Counted from the stretch's first letter, positions 47,078 to 55,510 are shown. The stretch is DNA of 62,377 nucleotides from JAQGLW01 sp035995725 (GCA_035995725.1 DASYKE010000030.1:1-62377); one strand, 5' to 3'. The notes: a model not told the origin generated them from the letters alone. Made by a program: numbers and translations.

Positions 47078-47089
47078 ACGGAGAAGTAT

Positions 47090-47971
47090 ATGCGCTTTGC
47101 AACCATTGAAATCAAGGGCCGTCCTGTCGTCGTCGCGGTGGCGGAAGATGGTCAGCAGTATTGCGAAGTAAATCGAATACTGCCGGATTTCAACGGCGAC
47201 ATGACTGCTTTCATCGCTCGCATGCCTTCAGTCGCCGGCCTGGCGAAAAAAATTGATGCATGGCAGCCGATGGCCGGCAAGCGTCTGCTGGCACCGATTC
47301 CGCTTCCGCAGCGCAATATCTTTTGCGTCGGCAAAAATTATCATGATCATGCCAAGGAATTCAGCCAGTCCGGCTTTGACATGTCGGCAGCTAAAGGAGA
47401 ATTGGCGCCGCCGGTACCCGTGATCTTCACCAAAGCACCTTCCTCGGTCATCGCGCACAACGATGAAGTTACCGCATTTTCCGAGCTGACGCAGCAGCTT
47501 GACTATGAAGTCGAGCTCGCCGTCGTGATCGGCAAAGGCGGACGCGGCATCAGCAAAGCGAATGCGCTGAGCCATGTGTGGGGCTACACGATCATCAACG
47601 ACGTGACTGCGCGCGACGTGCAGCAATTGCATCGGCAATGGTTCCTCGGCAAATCGTTCGATACCTTTTGTCCAATGGGCCCCTGGATCGTGACCGCTGA
47701 TGAGGTCGGTGATTCGGCCAAGCTCGGCGTTCGCTGCTGGATCAACGAAGAATTGCGGCAGAATGCCAATACCAGCGACCTGATATTCGATATCCCGACC
47801 ATCATTTCGACGATTTCTGCAGGTATTTCGCTGCAGCCCGGCGACATTATCGCGACCGGCACGCCGGCCGGCGTCGGTATCGGTTTCAAGCCTCCGAAAT
47901 TTCTCAAGTCCGGCGACGTGATGAAACTCGCGATTGACAAACTGGGCACGCTGACCAATCGCGTAGCGTAA
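47090..47971 (+). CDS. Fumarylacetoacetate hydrolase family protein
   Basis: A 293-residue FAH-fold enzyme. The segments FCVGKNYHDHAKEF, VIFTKAPSSVIAHND, LDYEVELAVVIGKGG (Glu metal ligands), NDVTARDVQ and GDIIATGTPAGVGIG match fumarylpyruvate/acylpyruvate hydrolases and related decarboxylases. Such enzymes hydrolyse C-C bonds late in aromatic degradation, for example after ring cleavage. It is the first gene of the operon with the Bug and molybdenum-hydroxylase genes. The substrate is not determined. Confidence 0.92.
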   Translation: MRFATIEIKGRPVVVAVAEDGQQYCEVNRILPDFNGDMTAFIARMPSVAGLAKKIDAWQPMAGKRLLAPIPLPQRNIFCVGKNYHDHAKEFSQSGFDMSAAKGELAPPVPVIFTKAPSSVIAHNDEVTAFSELTQQLDYEVELAVVIGKGGRGISKANALSHVWGYTIINDVTARDVQQLHRQWFLGKSFDTFCPMGPWIVTADEVGDSAKLGVRCWINEELRQNANTSDLIFDIPTIISTISAGISLQPGDIIATGTPAGVGIGFKPPKFLKSGDVMKLAIDKLGTLTNRVA

Positions 47972-48052
47972 GATTCCACGGCCGGATTCTGCGGCCGTGT
48001 ATTGCTGATTATCTCAACTCCTGCTGCCGGCATGGCCGGCTTGAAAGGCAAT

Positions 48053-49048
48053 ATGGACAAGCAACAAGGCTGCTCGATGCTGTATTTGTTTACCCGCTGC
48101 GTTGCGGCCGCCATCATCGCCTTGTCGGCCAGCGCCGCATCGGCGCAGGACTATCCGGCCAAGCCGGTCAAAATCATCGTCCCATTCGCAGCGGGCGGTC
48201 CGGCGGATGTGTATGCCCGCGCTATCGGGCAGCGGCTGCAAGATGCGATGAAACAATCGTTCATCGTCGAAAATCGCCCCGGCGGGGGATCGATCATCGG
48301 CACCGACGCCGTGGCAAAAAGCGCGCCGGACGGTTACACGCTGCTGTTGATGTCGAACACCCACACAGTCAACGAGTCATTGTTTGCCACCAAGCCGTTT
48401 CAGCTGATGCGCGATTTTGTTCCGATCGCCCCGATCAATTATTCGGATCTGGTGCTGGTCGCAAAGACGTCGCTCGGGGCCAATAATCTGGGCGAGCTGA
48501 TCAAGCTTGCGAAAGCCAAGCCGGCCGCGCTGAGCTACGCTTCCTCCGGACCGGGCACGCCTTATCACATGGCCGGTGAATTGTTCAAGGCGATGGCAGG
48601 CGTATCGATTCTGCATATCCCATACAAAGGCAGCTCGGGCGCCCGTACCGACGTGCTTGGCGGACAGGTCGACATGATGTTCGATGCGATTCCGACCATG
48701 ACCGAGTTCATCCGTTCGGGCCGGGTCAAGGCGATTGCAACGACCGGCAAGGTTCGTTCTCCGGTGCTGCCTGATGTTCCGACGGTTGCCGAAGCAGGCG
48801 TGCCGGGATATGAGGCGGTCATCTGGCTCGGATTGATGGCGCCAAAGAACACCCCGCCGGCTATCGTAAATCGATTGAATGCCGAAATGACCAGGATCGT
48901 GTCCGATCCCGAGGTGATTCAGTCATGGGCAAAGCAGGGAGCCACTGCGATGAAGATGACGCCCGCCGAATTCGGCCGGTACCTGAACGAAGACATTGAA
49001 AAGTGGGCGCGTATCGTCAAAATCTCCGGGGCCAAGCCGGATCAGTGA
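48053..49048 (+). CDS. Second Bug-family solute-binding protein
   Basis: A 331-residue protein with a signal peptide ending ALSASAASAQD. The mature sequence begins YPAKPVKIIVPFAAGGPADV, with VENRPGGGSIIGTDAVAKSAPDG, the family pattern. It differs clearly from the first Bug protein. The ATG at 48053 has AAAGGC upstream; an ATG at 48077 would still leave a plausible signal peptide. It is inside the operon and overlaps the 2Fe-2S gene by 4 nt (GTGA), so its ligand is probably the hydroxylase substrate. Confidence 0.9.
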   Translation: MDKQQGCSMLYLFTRCVAAAIIALSASAASAQDYPAKPVKIIVPFAAGGPADVYARAIGQRLQDAMKQSFIVENRPGGGSIIGTDAVAKSAPDGYTLLLMSNTHTVNESLFATKPFQLMRDFVPIAPINYSDLVLVAKTSLGANNLGELIKLAKAKPAALSYASSGPGTPYHMAGELFKAMAGVSILHIPYKGSSGARTDVLGGQVDMMFDAIPTMTEFIRSGRVKAIATTGKVRSPVLPDVPTVAEAGVPGYEAVIWLGLMAPKNTPPAIVNRLNAEMTRIVSDPEVIQSWAKQGATAMKMTPAEFGRYLNEDIEKWARIVKISGAKPDQ

Positions 49049-49521
49049 GCACCGAACGCATTATTCTCACCGTCAACGGCCGGCGTCATGCAATTGACGC
49101 CGACACCAACACGCGTCTGCTCGATGTGTTGCGCGACACGCTCAAGCTCAAAGGTACGCGTTTCGGCTGCGGCAGCAACCAGTGCGGCGCCTGTTTCGTG
49201 CTCATCGACGGGTTTGCCGTGGCATCCTGCGACACGCCGTTATGGGCCGCAGCCGGCAAAGCGATCACGACCGTCGAAGGATTGGGCGACGCCGACGCAC
49301 CCCACCGGCTGCAACGGGCATTCATTTCAGAACAGGCGGCGCAATGCGGATACTGTACTTCCGGCATGCTGATCTCGGCGGCCGGATTGCTTGCCCGCCA
49401 TCCGCATCCGACCGGCACGGAAGTGCGTGAAGCGCTTGAACGCAACCTGTGCCGTTGCGGCAGCCATAACCGTATCATCCGCGCAGTTCTGCGTGCTGCC
49501 GGCAGCGGAGACGAAAAATGA
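49045..49521 (+). CDS. 2Fe-2S subunit of a molybdenum hydroxylase
   Basis: A 158-residue xanthine-oxidase-family small subunit. The plant-type cluster motif is GCGSNQCGACFVLIDGFAVA(S)C. The second cluster uses CGYCTSGM and NLCRCGSHNRI. The fold and length match isoquinoline 1-oxidoreductase alpha and nicotinate dehydrogenase small subunits. It starts at GTG overlapping the Bug stop, and ends overlapping the large subunit start by 4 nt, so the three proteins are translationally coupled. Confidence 0.93.
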   Translation: MSTERIILTVNGRRHAIDADTNTRLLDVLRDTLKLKGTRFGCGSNQCGACFVLIDGFAVASCDTPLWAAAGKAITTVEGLGDADAPHRLQRAFISEQAAQCGYCTSGMLISAAGLLARHPHPTGTEVREALERNLCRCGSHNRIIRAVLRAAGSGDEK

Positions 49522-51704
49522 ATATGGCGTATGTGATGGCGACGGAAGCCGGCGGTGCTGTGCAGAAGACACCGCTGCCAGGCAGTCTTCACGTCAACCG
49601 CCGCCTCAACCAATGGCTGCGCTTTTCCGGCGACGGCTACGTCGAAGTGTTTTCCGGCAAGGTCGAGCTCGGACAGGGCATTCTGACCGCTTTGGCGCAG
49701 ATCGTGGCCGAAGAGCTTGATCTGCGCATCGACCAGGTGCGGATGATCGCCGCCACGACCGCGGCCAGTCCGAACGAGGCAGTGACCTCGGGCAGCCTGT
49801 CGATCCAGGAATCCGGCATGGCGCTGCGCCAGGCCTGCGCCGAAGCGCGGCAGATATATCTCGATGTTGCCGCATCGTCGCTCGTTACTTCAGGTGATGG
49901 CCTGTGTATCGAGGAGGGAAATATCCTGTGCCGGGACGGCCGTTCGACAAGTTATTGGGCTCTTGCCGACGATAGCCTGCTCGATTGTGAAGCGAGTGGC
50001 AACGCAGAAAGCAAACGCGCTGCCGATTACCATGTGGTAGGTGCTGCCGCCCAGCGTCTCGATCTGCCGGACAAGATTTTCGGACGGCCGCGGTTCATCC
50101 ACGATCTGGATTTTCCCGGCATGTTGTATGGGGCCATGCTGCGTCCGCCATCCTTATCGGCCAGACTGGCATCGCTCGGGCAGGCGCCACTGCCCGAAGA
50201 TGACATTACAATTGTGCGCGACGGCTCGCTATTGGGTGTGCTGGCAAACAGCCAGCGCGATGCGGACAAGGCGGTCGCAGCAATTGCCGCGCATGCCGTC
50301 TGGCGACCGGAGGGAGTGCACAGCCAGCAGGCACAGTCCGCGCCAGCGCGGCCGGATGAAAAAGACCTCGTCTCCTGGCTCAAAAGCCAGCTGACCGAAA
50401 CAGGAGTGGTCGATTCAAAGCTTGCCGATACGAACAACGCAACGGTGGCATCGGCCCGCACAATCAAGGCCAGTTATTCCAAGCCGTTCATCGCGCACGC
50501 ATCGATCGCACCATCGTGCGCACTGGCACAGTTCGACGGTGCGCGGCTGAAGGTCTGGACTCACAGCCAAGGCATCTACAACCTGAGAAAGGATCTGGCG
50601 CTGAGTTTCGGCATGCAGCAGGCCGATATTATCGTGCAGCATGTCGAAGGCGCCGGCTGTTATGGTCATAACGGCGCCGACGATGCCGCTTTCGATGCCG
50701 CATGGCTTGCACGCGCCACTCCCGGCCGCGTGGTGCGCGTACAGTGGTCACGCGCCGACGAACTGTCATGTGCGCCGTTCGGGCCGGCCATGGCGGTCGA
50801 CCTGGAAGCAGACCTCGATGCGGCAGGCACGCTGATCGACTGGCGCCATACCGTGTGGAGCAACGGTCACAGTACCCGCCCCGGCAGGGCGGCAACACCT
50901 GCGCTGCTTGGCAGCTGGCATCTTGAAACGCCGTTTGAGACGCTGGTCGCAGTCAATGCGCCACTGGTCGCAGGCGGCGGATCGGAGCGCAACGCAATCC
51001 CGTCATATGACTTCCCAAGCTGGCATATAGTCAACCATCGGGTATTGTCGATGCCGCTGCGTACATCCGCATTGCGCGCGCTGGGTGCAATCGCCAACGT
51101 CTTTGCCGCCGAATCCTTCATCGATGAAATTGCGCATGCGATCGGGCGGGATCCGGTCGAGTTTCGTCTCGCTTATATTTCGGATCCACGCGCCCGCGCA
51201 GTGATACAAACTGCCGTCGAGAGATCGGGCTGGCGCACCGCGCAACGACGCGAAGGGGCAGGGCGTGGGCTAGGCTTCGCCCGCTACAAGAATACCAGCG
51301 CTTATTGTGCAGTCGTCGCCGAAATCGAGGCCGAACGGGAAATTCGTGTTTCCCGCCTGACCATTGCGGTCGATGTCGGCGCAGTCATCAATCCGGATGG
51401 CGTGATCAATCAGATCGAAGGCGGCGCCATCCAGGCCACGAGCTGGGCGCTGAAGGAGGCGGTACGTTTCGATAATAACCGTGTCACCAGCGACAGCTGG
51501 GAAACTTATCCGATCTTGCGCTTTTCCGAAATACCCGAGGTCGATGTCCGCATCATTCCGTCCGAGCATCCGTCTGTCGGCGCCGGCGAAGCGTCGCTCG
51601 GACCGACGGTCGCGGCGATTGCCAATGCAGTGTTCGATGCGCTCGGGGTGCGGGTGCGCGACTTGCCGATCACCGCCGAACGCATCATGGCCGTGCTTGA
51701 ATAA
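49518..51704 (+). CDS. Molybdopterin-binding large subunit, isoquinoline/nicotinate-oxidoreductase type
   Basis: A 728-residue protein. The N-terminal FSGKVELGQGILTALAQIVAEEL, LRTSALRALGAIANVFAAESFIDE and the C-terminal GAGEASLGPTVAAIANAVFDAL (with the catalytic Glu) are typical. It resembles the large subunits of two-subunit hydroxylases. There are no CxxCH haem motifs, so it lacks the cytochrome domain of NicB, and no FAD subunit gene is adjacent. No Tat signal is visible, so it is probably cytoplasmic. It would hydroxylate a heteroaromatic carbon using water. Confidence 0.9.
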   Translation: MNMAYVMATEAGGAVQKTPLPGSLHVNRRLNQWLRFSGDGYVEVFSGKVELGQGILTALAQIVAEELDLRIDQVRMIAATTAASPNEAVTSGSLSIQESGMALRQACAEARQIYLDVAASSLVTSGDGLCIEEGNILCRDGRSTSYWALADDSLLDCEASGNAESKRAADYHVVGAAAQRLDLPDKIFGRPRFIHDLDFPGMLYGAMLRPPSLSARLASLGQAPLPEDDITIVRDGSLLGVLANSQRDADKAVAAIAAHAVWRPEGVHSQQAQSAPARPDEKDLVSWLKSQLTETGVVDSKLADTNNATVASARTIKASYSKPFIAHASIAPSCALAQFDGARLKVWTHSQGIYNLRKDLALSFGMQQADIIVQHVEGAGCYGHNGADDAAFDAAWLARATPGRVVRVQWSRADELSCAPFGPAMAVDLEADLDAAGTLIDWRHTVWSNGHSTRPGRAATPALLGSWHLETPFETLVAVNAPLVAGGGSERNAIPSYDFPSWHIVNHRVLSMPLRTSALRALGAIANVFAAESFIDEIAHAIGRDPVEFRLAYISDPRARAVIQTAVERSGWRTAQRREGAGRGLGFARYKNTSAYCAVVAEIEAEREIRVSRLTIAVDVGAVINPDGVINQIEGGAIQATSWALKEAVRFDNNRVTSDSWETYPILRFSEIPEVDVRIIPSEHPSVGAGEASLGPTVAAIANAVFDALGVRVRDLPITAERIMAVLE

Positions 51705-51746
51705 TTCCACCAAAAATCAATCTGAGTATCTGAGTAAAGGAATCAC

Positions 51747-52442
51747 ATGGATTTGCATATTTTGAGCGCCGGCGCCGCGCAAGGGGTCGTCAAGGCGCTG
51801 CAGCCGGCATTTTCAGCCGACGCATCGGTAGAATTAAAAGGCACGTTCGGTGCAGTCGGCATCATCAAGGAAAAGCTTCTCGCCGGTGCGTCCTGCGATG
51901 TCGTTATTCTGACCGCGGCACTGATCGAAGAACTCACCAAGACAGGCCAGATCGTGGCAGGCTCCGGTGCGCCGCTCGGGCGCGTCAAGACCGGAGTTGC
52001 GGTGCGCAGCGGCGATCCGGTGCCGGACGTATCAAGTCCCGGCTCGCTGAAAGCGAGCATGCTGGCCGCGCGCGGCATTTATTTCCCGGATCCCGAGCGA
52101 GCGACCGCGGGTATTCATTTCGTCAACGTTCTCAAACAGCTCGGCATCTACGGCGAGGTCGAACGATTTCTCCGGCCGTATCCCAACGGCGCAACCGCTA
52201 TGCGTCATCTCGCGCAAGCCACCGAATCCGGCCTGATCGGATGCACACAGGTCACCGAAATTCTTTATACCGATAACGTGACCCTGGCAGGGCCGCTGCC
52301 GCAAGCATTTGAACTCGCTACCGTGTATTCGGCTGCGGTGTGCAGCAAGGCCGGCCAGCCCGACATCGCCCGTCGATTCGTTCGCCTGCTTACATCGGAG
52401 CAGTCAAGATCGGTGCGAGCGGAAGGAGGATTTGAATTCTAA
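51747..52442 (+). CDS. ModA-like substrate-binding protein without signal peptide
   Basis: A 231-residue protein with the type II periplasmic-binding fold pattern of ModA-like proteins (MDLHILSAGAAQGVVKALQP, FGAVGIIKEKLLAGASCDVV, GIYFPDPERATAGIHFVNVL). It begins directly with the first beta strand, with no signal peptide, so it is predicted to be cytosolic. No ABC permease or ATPase gene is nearby. It follows the molybdenum hydroxylase by 42 nt and may be an accessory or sensor protein for it. Its stop codon coincides with the IS630 insertion. Confidence 0.85.
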   Translation: MDLHILSAGAAQGVVKALQPAFSADASVELKGTFGAVGIIKEKLLAGASCDVVILTAALIEELTKTGQIVAGSGAPLGRVKTGVAVRSGDPVPDVSSPGSLKASMLAARGIYFPDPERATAGIHFVNVLKQLGIYGEVERFLRPYPNGATAMRHLAQATESGLIGCTQVTEILYTDNVTLAGPLPQAFELATVYSAAVCSKAGQPDIARRFVRLLTSEQSRSVRAEGGFEF

Positions 52443-53576
52443 GCAGGTAGACAAAAGTTTTTTGACATAGACTTTGTTCATGATGTCGAAGCGCAAAGCG
52501 AGCAATCATGGACAGCGAAAGACTAACGGCCAAGGAGAGGCGAGAACTGATGACTCTTCTGCGACAAACACATGACTTTCGGCAGTACCGACGCGCGCTT
52601 GCTGTGCTGGAGTCCAGTGGTGGCAAAGCGGCAATGGAGATTGCCGAGATGCTTCGGGTGAGCCGACAGAGTGTGTATAACTGGATCGAAGACTTCCGGC
52701 GGACGCGCGATGTGCAGAAATTGGTTGATGCACCTCGGTCGGGACGACCTTGCTCCTGGAAAGAACAAGCCGAGGCACGACTGCAGGTTCTGTTGGAGGA
52801 CACACCGCAGCATCTTGGTTACTTTGCGACCCAATGGACGGTGCCACTGCTGCAGGAACAGCTTTGGCATGACATTGGCGAACATTATTGCGCCCGGACA
52901 GTGCGCCGAGGTTTGCACCGGCTCGGCTATGTCTGGAAACGTGCGCGGTACGTGCTAGCGCCGGATCCTGAGCGAGAGAAAAAAACGGAAAATTGGCCGC
53001 GCCGCCAGTGGCTTGCCAAAGCGCAGCGTGTTACTGGCCGAGGATGAAACGGATTTGCTGCTGTTTCCTGTGTTGAGGGCGATGTGGTCGCCGTGCGGCC
53101 AGTCGGCACAGGTGCTGTTGAGCGGCTGGAATGCCCGACGGGTAGTGTTTGGAACTATGAATCTTGTGACCGGACACCGTCTGTTTCAGGTGCGATTGCA
53201 TCAACGCGCAGAAGACTTCCAGGCATTTTTGAAGTGGGTGCATAGGCATTATCGTGGCTGGCATGTCACGCTGCTGTTGGATGGAGATCGCAGTCACACG
53301 GCAGAAGCTTCGCGTAGTTTGGCTGACCGGTTGGGAATGCGATTACTTTGGTTGCCCAAACGCGCACCCGAACTCAACCCCATGGATACGTTGTGGGGAC
53401 AAGGCAAAGATGTCGTCAGCGCCAATAAGCAATATGCCACCATTGACGAGCAGGTAGATCTGTTCATCAGCTATTTGTATGGATTGTCGAACAAGCAAGC
53501 ATTGCAGACCTCGGGTGTGTTATCCAAGCGCTTTTGGTTGCATCGCATTTTGTCAAAAAACTTTTGTCTACCTGCC
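52442..53576 (+). mobile_element. IS630 family insertion sequence, about 1135 bp
   Basis: Perfect 25-bp terminal inverted repeats (52443-52467 and 53551-53575, starting GCAGGTAGAC) follow one mismatched outer base on each side. Flanking TA dinucleotides at 52440-52441 and 53577-53578 are the TA target duplication typical of IS630. Two overlapping ORFs encode the transposase. Removing the element restores TTC-TAG at the end of the upstream gene, so the insertion is clean. Confidence 0.93.
52508..53047 (+). CDS. IS630 transposase, N-terminal part (ORF A)
   Basis: A 179-residue ORF. The helix-turn-helix regions are MEIAEMLRVSRQSVYNWIED and VPLLQEQLWHDIGEHYCART. It loses transposase-like sequence after EREKK at an A7 run (52979-52985). 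A +1 shift there would fuse it to the catalytic ORF (reading ...EKKRKIGRAASGLPKRSVLL). Either programmed frameshifting or a single-A insertion explains this. Confidence 0.88.
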   Translation: MDSERLTAKERRELMTLLRQTHDFRQYRRALAVLESSGGKAAMEIAEMLRVSRQSVYNWIEDFRRTRDVQKLVDAPRSGRPCSWKEQAEARLQVLLEDTPQHLGYFATQWTVPLLQEQLWHDIGEHYCARTVRRGLHRLGYVWKRARYVLAPDPEREKKTENWPRRQWLAKAQRVTGRG

Positions 53577-53579
53577 TAG
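53013..53579 (+). CDS. IS630 transposase, catalytic part (ORF B)
   Basis: A 188-residue ORF with the DDE catalytic triad: first Asp in LAEDETDLLLFP, second in VTLLLDGDRSHT, and Glu in PKRAPELNPMDTLW. A TTG at 53013 could start it alone, but the open frame extends back to the A7 run, where it probably joins ORF A. Its TAG stop uses the TA target duplication plus the next G. Confidence 0.88.
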   Translation: MPKRSVLLAEDETDLLLFPVLRAMWSPCGQSAQVLLSGWNARRVVFGTMNLVTGHRLFQVRLHQRAEDFQAFLKWVHRHYRGWHVTLLLDGDRSHTAEASRSLADRLGMRLLWLPKRAPELNPMDTLWGQGKDVVSANKQYATIDEQVDLFISYLYGLSNKQALQTSGVLSKRFWLHRILSKNFCLPA

Positions 53580-53681
53580 ACGGTCGCTGAAAATCAATTG
53601 TGCATTGTTTGACGCGGCCCTGTACCGTGAGATATCGAGACAGCGAGCCCGGCGCTTGCGTTGTATACCTTGACTTGGCAG

Positions 53682-53706
53682 ACCGCTCGGATACGAGCGG
53701 TTTGTT
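53682..53706 (+). terminator. Rho-independent terminator between IS630 and lpxC
   Basis: A perfect 8-bp stem ACCGCTCG / CGAGCGGT around GATA, followed by TTGTT. Before the IS insertion it would have ended the catabolic operon, about 100 nt after the stop codon. Confidence 0.75.
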
Positions 53707-53779
53707 GCCGGTGTACCATGCGTATGGCAGACTGTTGAAATAAGGCGGACATACAACAGGGCTGACGTACGCAAGTTGT

Positions 53780-53785
53780 TATAAT
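53780..53785 (+). promoter_or_regulatory. -10-like TATAAT immediately before lpxC
   Basis: A perfect TATAAT ends only 6 nt before the lpxC ATG. If used, the transcript would be leaderless or nearly so. No consensus -35 is visible at the right distance. Confidence 0.4.
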
Positions 53786-53791
53786 TCAACG

Positions 53792-54727
53792 ATGCTCAAA
53801 CAACGCACTGTCAAACAACTGGTCAAGACCGTCGGCGTCGGACTTCATTCCGGCACCAAAGTTGAACTTACGCTACGTCCTGCCGCGCCCGACACGGGCA
53901 TCGTATTCCGGCGCGTGGATCTGAATCCGATTGTCGATTTTTCAGCGTCGGCGACCGGTGTCGGCGATACGCGCATGGCATCCACGCTGGAGCAGAATGG
54001 CGCCAAGGTGTCGACCGTCGAGCACTTGATGTCGGCCTGTGCCGGCCTGGGAATAGACAACCTGTATGTCGATCTGACCGCCGAAGAAATCCCGATCATG
54101 GACGGCTCGGCGTCATCGTTTGTTTTTTTGCTGCAGCAGGCAGGATTGCAGGAACAGGACGCGGCAAAAAAATTCATCCGCATCAAAAAATCCGTGGAAG
54201 TGCGCGAAGGGCAGGGAGCGCAAGCAAAATGGGCGCGGCTGGAGCCTTTCAACGGCTTCAAGCTGAAATTTTTCATTGAATTCAATCATCCGGCAGTGGA
54301 TGGCACCGGCCAGACAGCCGAAGTCGATTTCGACATCGAGTCTTATGTCAAGGAAGTGTCGCGCGCCCGCACCTTCGGTTTCATGCAAGATGTAGAAACC
54401 TTGCGCGGCATGGGCCTGGCGCGCGGCGGATCGCTGGAAAATGCAATCGTGATGGATGAGTATCGTGTACTGAACTCGGACGGACTGCGTTACGACAACG
54501 AGTTTGTGCGGCATAAAATACTCGACGCGATCGGCGACTTGTACTTAATAGGCCATCCGCTGCTGGCAAGTTACACGGCCCACAAATCCGGCCATGGACT
54601 GAATAATCAATTGTTGCGTGCTTTGCTGGCGCAACCCGATGCGTATGAGATCGTGAGTTTCAATACGCTTGCGTCGGCGCCGAATGCCTATCTGCGTCAG
54701 GCCGGTCAAGAATGGGCGCTCAACTGA
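53792..54727 (+). CDS. lpxC: UDP-3-O-acyl-N-acetylglucosamine deacetylase LpxC
   Basis: A 311-residue zinc amidase, the committed step of lipid A synthesis. Zinc ligands are His in VEHLMSACAGLGI and His/Asp in HKILDAIGDLYLIGH; the general-acid His is in AHKSGHGLNNQLL. The N-terminus LKQRTVKQLVKTVGVGLHSG matches the family. In Burkholderiales lpxC usually follows ftsZ and the peroxiredoxin; here 10 kb separate them. Confidence 0.97.
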   Translation: MLKQRTVKQLVKTVGVGLHSGTKVELTLRPAAPDTGIVFRRVDLNPIVDFSASATGVGDTRMASTLEQNGAKVSTVEHLMSACAGLGIDNLYVDLTAEEIPIMDGSASSFVFLLQQAGLQEQDAAKKFIRIKKSVEVREGQGAQAKWARLEPFNGFKLKFFIEFNHPAVDGTGQTAEVDFDIESYVKEVSRARTFGFMQDVETLRGMGLARGGSLENAIVMDEYRVLNSDGLRYDNEFVRHKILDAIGDLYLIGHPLLASYTAHKSGHGLNNQLLRALLAQPDAYEIVSFNTLASAPNAYLRQAGQEWALN

Positions 54728-54954
54728 GCCGCCAATCAATCAGGCAGTTTCCGTTTCTCCGACTATATCGTGCGACTTGCTTGCGCATGCCTGCACTGGG
54801 CAGAATTTTCTTCATTGCGTAAACTAGAGGCATGATTGTTTCTTTTACGCAAAAACAATAATGCCAATAATGCAGAAATTATAATAAAAATACTGCAATA
54901 AAATTTTGCCGATCAGGCGTGACACTGATCAGCCAGAAGTTATTTTCAGGCCGC
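54728..54954. other. Convergent intergenic region
   Basis: This 227-nt AT-rich gap lies between lpxC and the converging dciA. A small hairpin GATCAG-8nt-CTGATC (about 54911-54930) may terminate dciA or lpxC transcripts. Nothing else is recognised. Confidence 0.4.
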
Positions 54955-55458
54955 TCAAGCCGTGTCACGATGACGCTTTATCATAGAGCCGATTGCAGCT
55001 TTCAACGCTGCATTACGCGGCGATTCTTCCAGACTGTTTCCGAGTTCCGCAAGGGCTGACATCGCTTGCGCGGGCAGTATCAGTTGCTTGGGAAATGTTG
55101 GTTTTTCAACATTCTTGATTACTTGCACTTTAAGTCGGATTGCGCTAATGTTCCAATCATGTTTCCTTAAAGCATCTTTTAAGTTTGGTAACTTTTGCTT
55201 CAGTTTGGCGGCAAGCGCAGCATTCGGTATCGACAGCGTCAGATGATCCGATTCAAGCTGTAGCACGGTGCAGTCACTGAATATATCTGGGAGGATGGCC
55301 GCACAATCTTTTTGCAATGCGGCCATGCGTGTCACAGTAGGCAGGAGGGACGCGATCCTGCCGTCGGCGCGCAAGAAATCCGTAGCACCTTGCGCAGTAC
55401 GTGTCGAGGCACGTACTGTCTTAGTCTGATAAGGGAAAAATAAAGATGAACGCGTCAT
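54955..55458 (-). CDS. DciA family protein (DUF721)
   Basis: A 167-residue protein of the DUF721/DciA family. The core is MAALQKDCAAILPDIFSDCT followed by LTLSIPNAALAAKLKQKLPN and LRKHDWNISAIRLKVQ. DciA loads or operates the replicative helicase DnaB in bacteria lacking DnaC. The neighbours lpxC and secA are the usual context. The ATG at 55458 is chosen; a TTG two codons upstream is also open. Confidence 0.85.
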   Translation of the reverse strand: MTRSSLFFPYQTKTVRASTRTAQGATDFLRADGRIASLLPTVTRMAALQKDCAAILPDIFSDCTVLQLESDHLTLSIPNAALAAKLKQKLPNLKDALRKHDWNISAIRLKVQVIKNVEKPTFPKQLILPAQAMSALAELGNSLEESPRNAALKAAIGSMIKRHRDTA

Positions 55459-55510
55459 TTGCAAACCTTATCACACCTCATCCAACATGGACGAGCCGGA
55501 GGAATTAATC

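Noticed and set aside
52980..52986. A-AAA-AAC heptamer in IS630 as a canonical -1 frameshift site
   Set aside because: The heptamer is not in the correct phase for -1 slippage from ORF A, and joining the frames needs a +1 shift.
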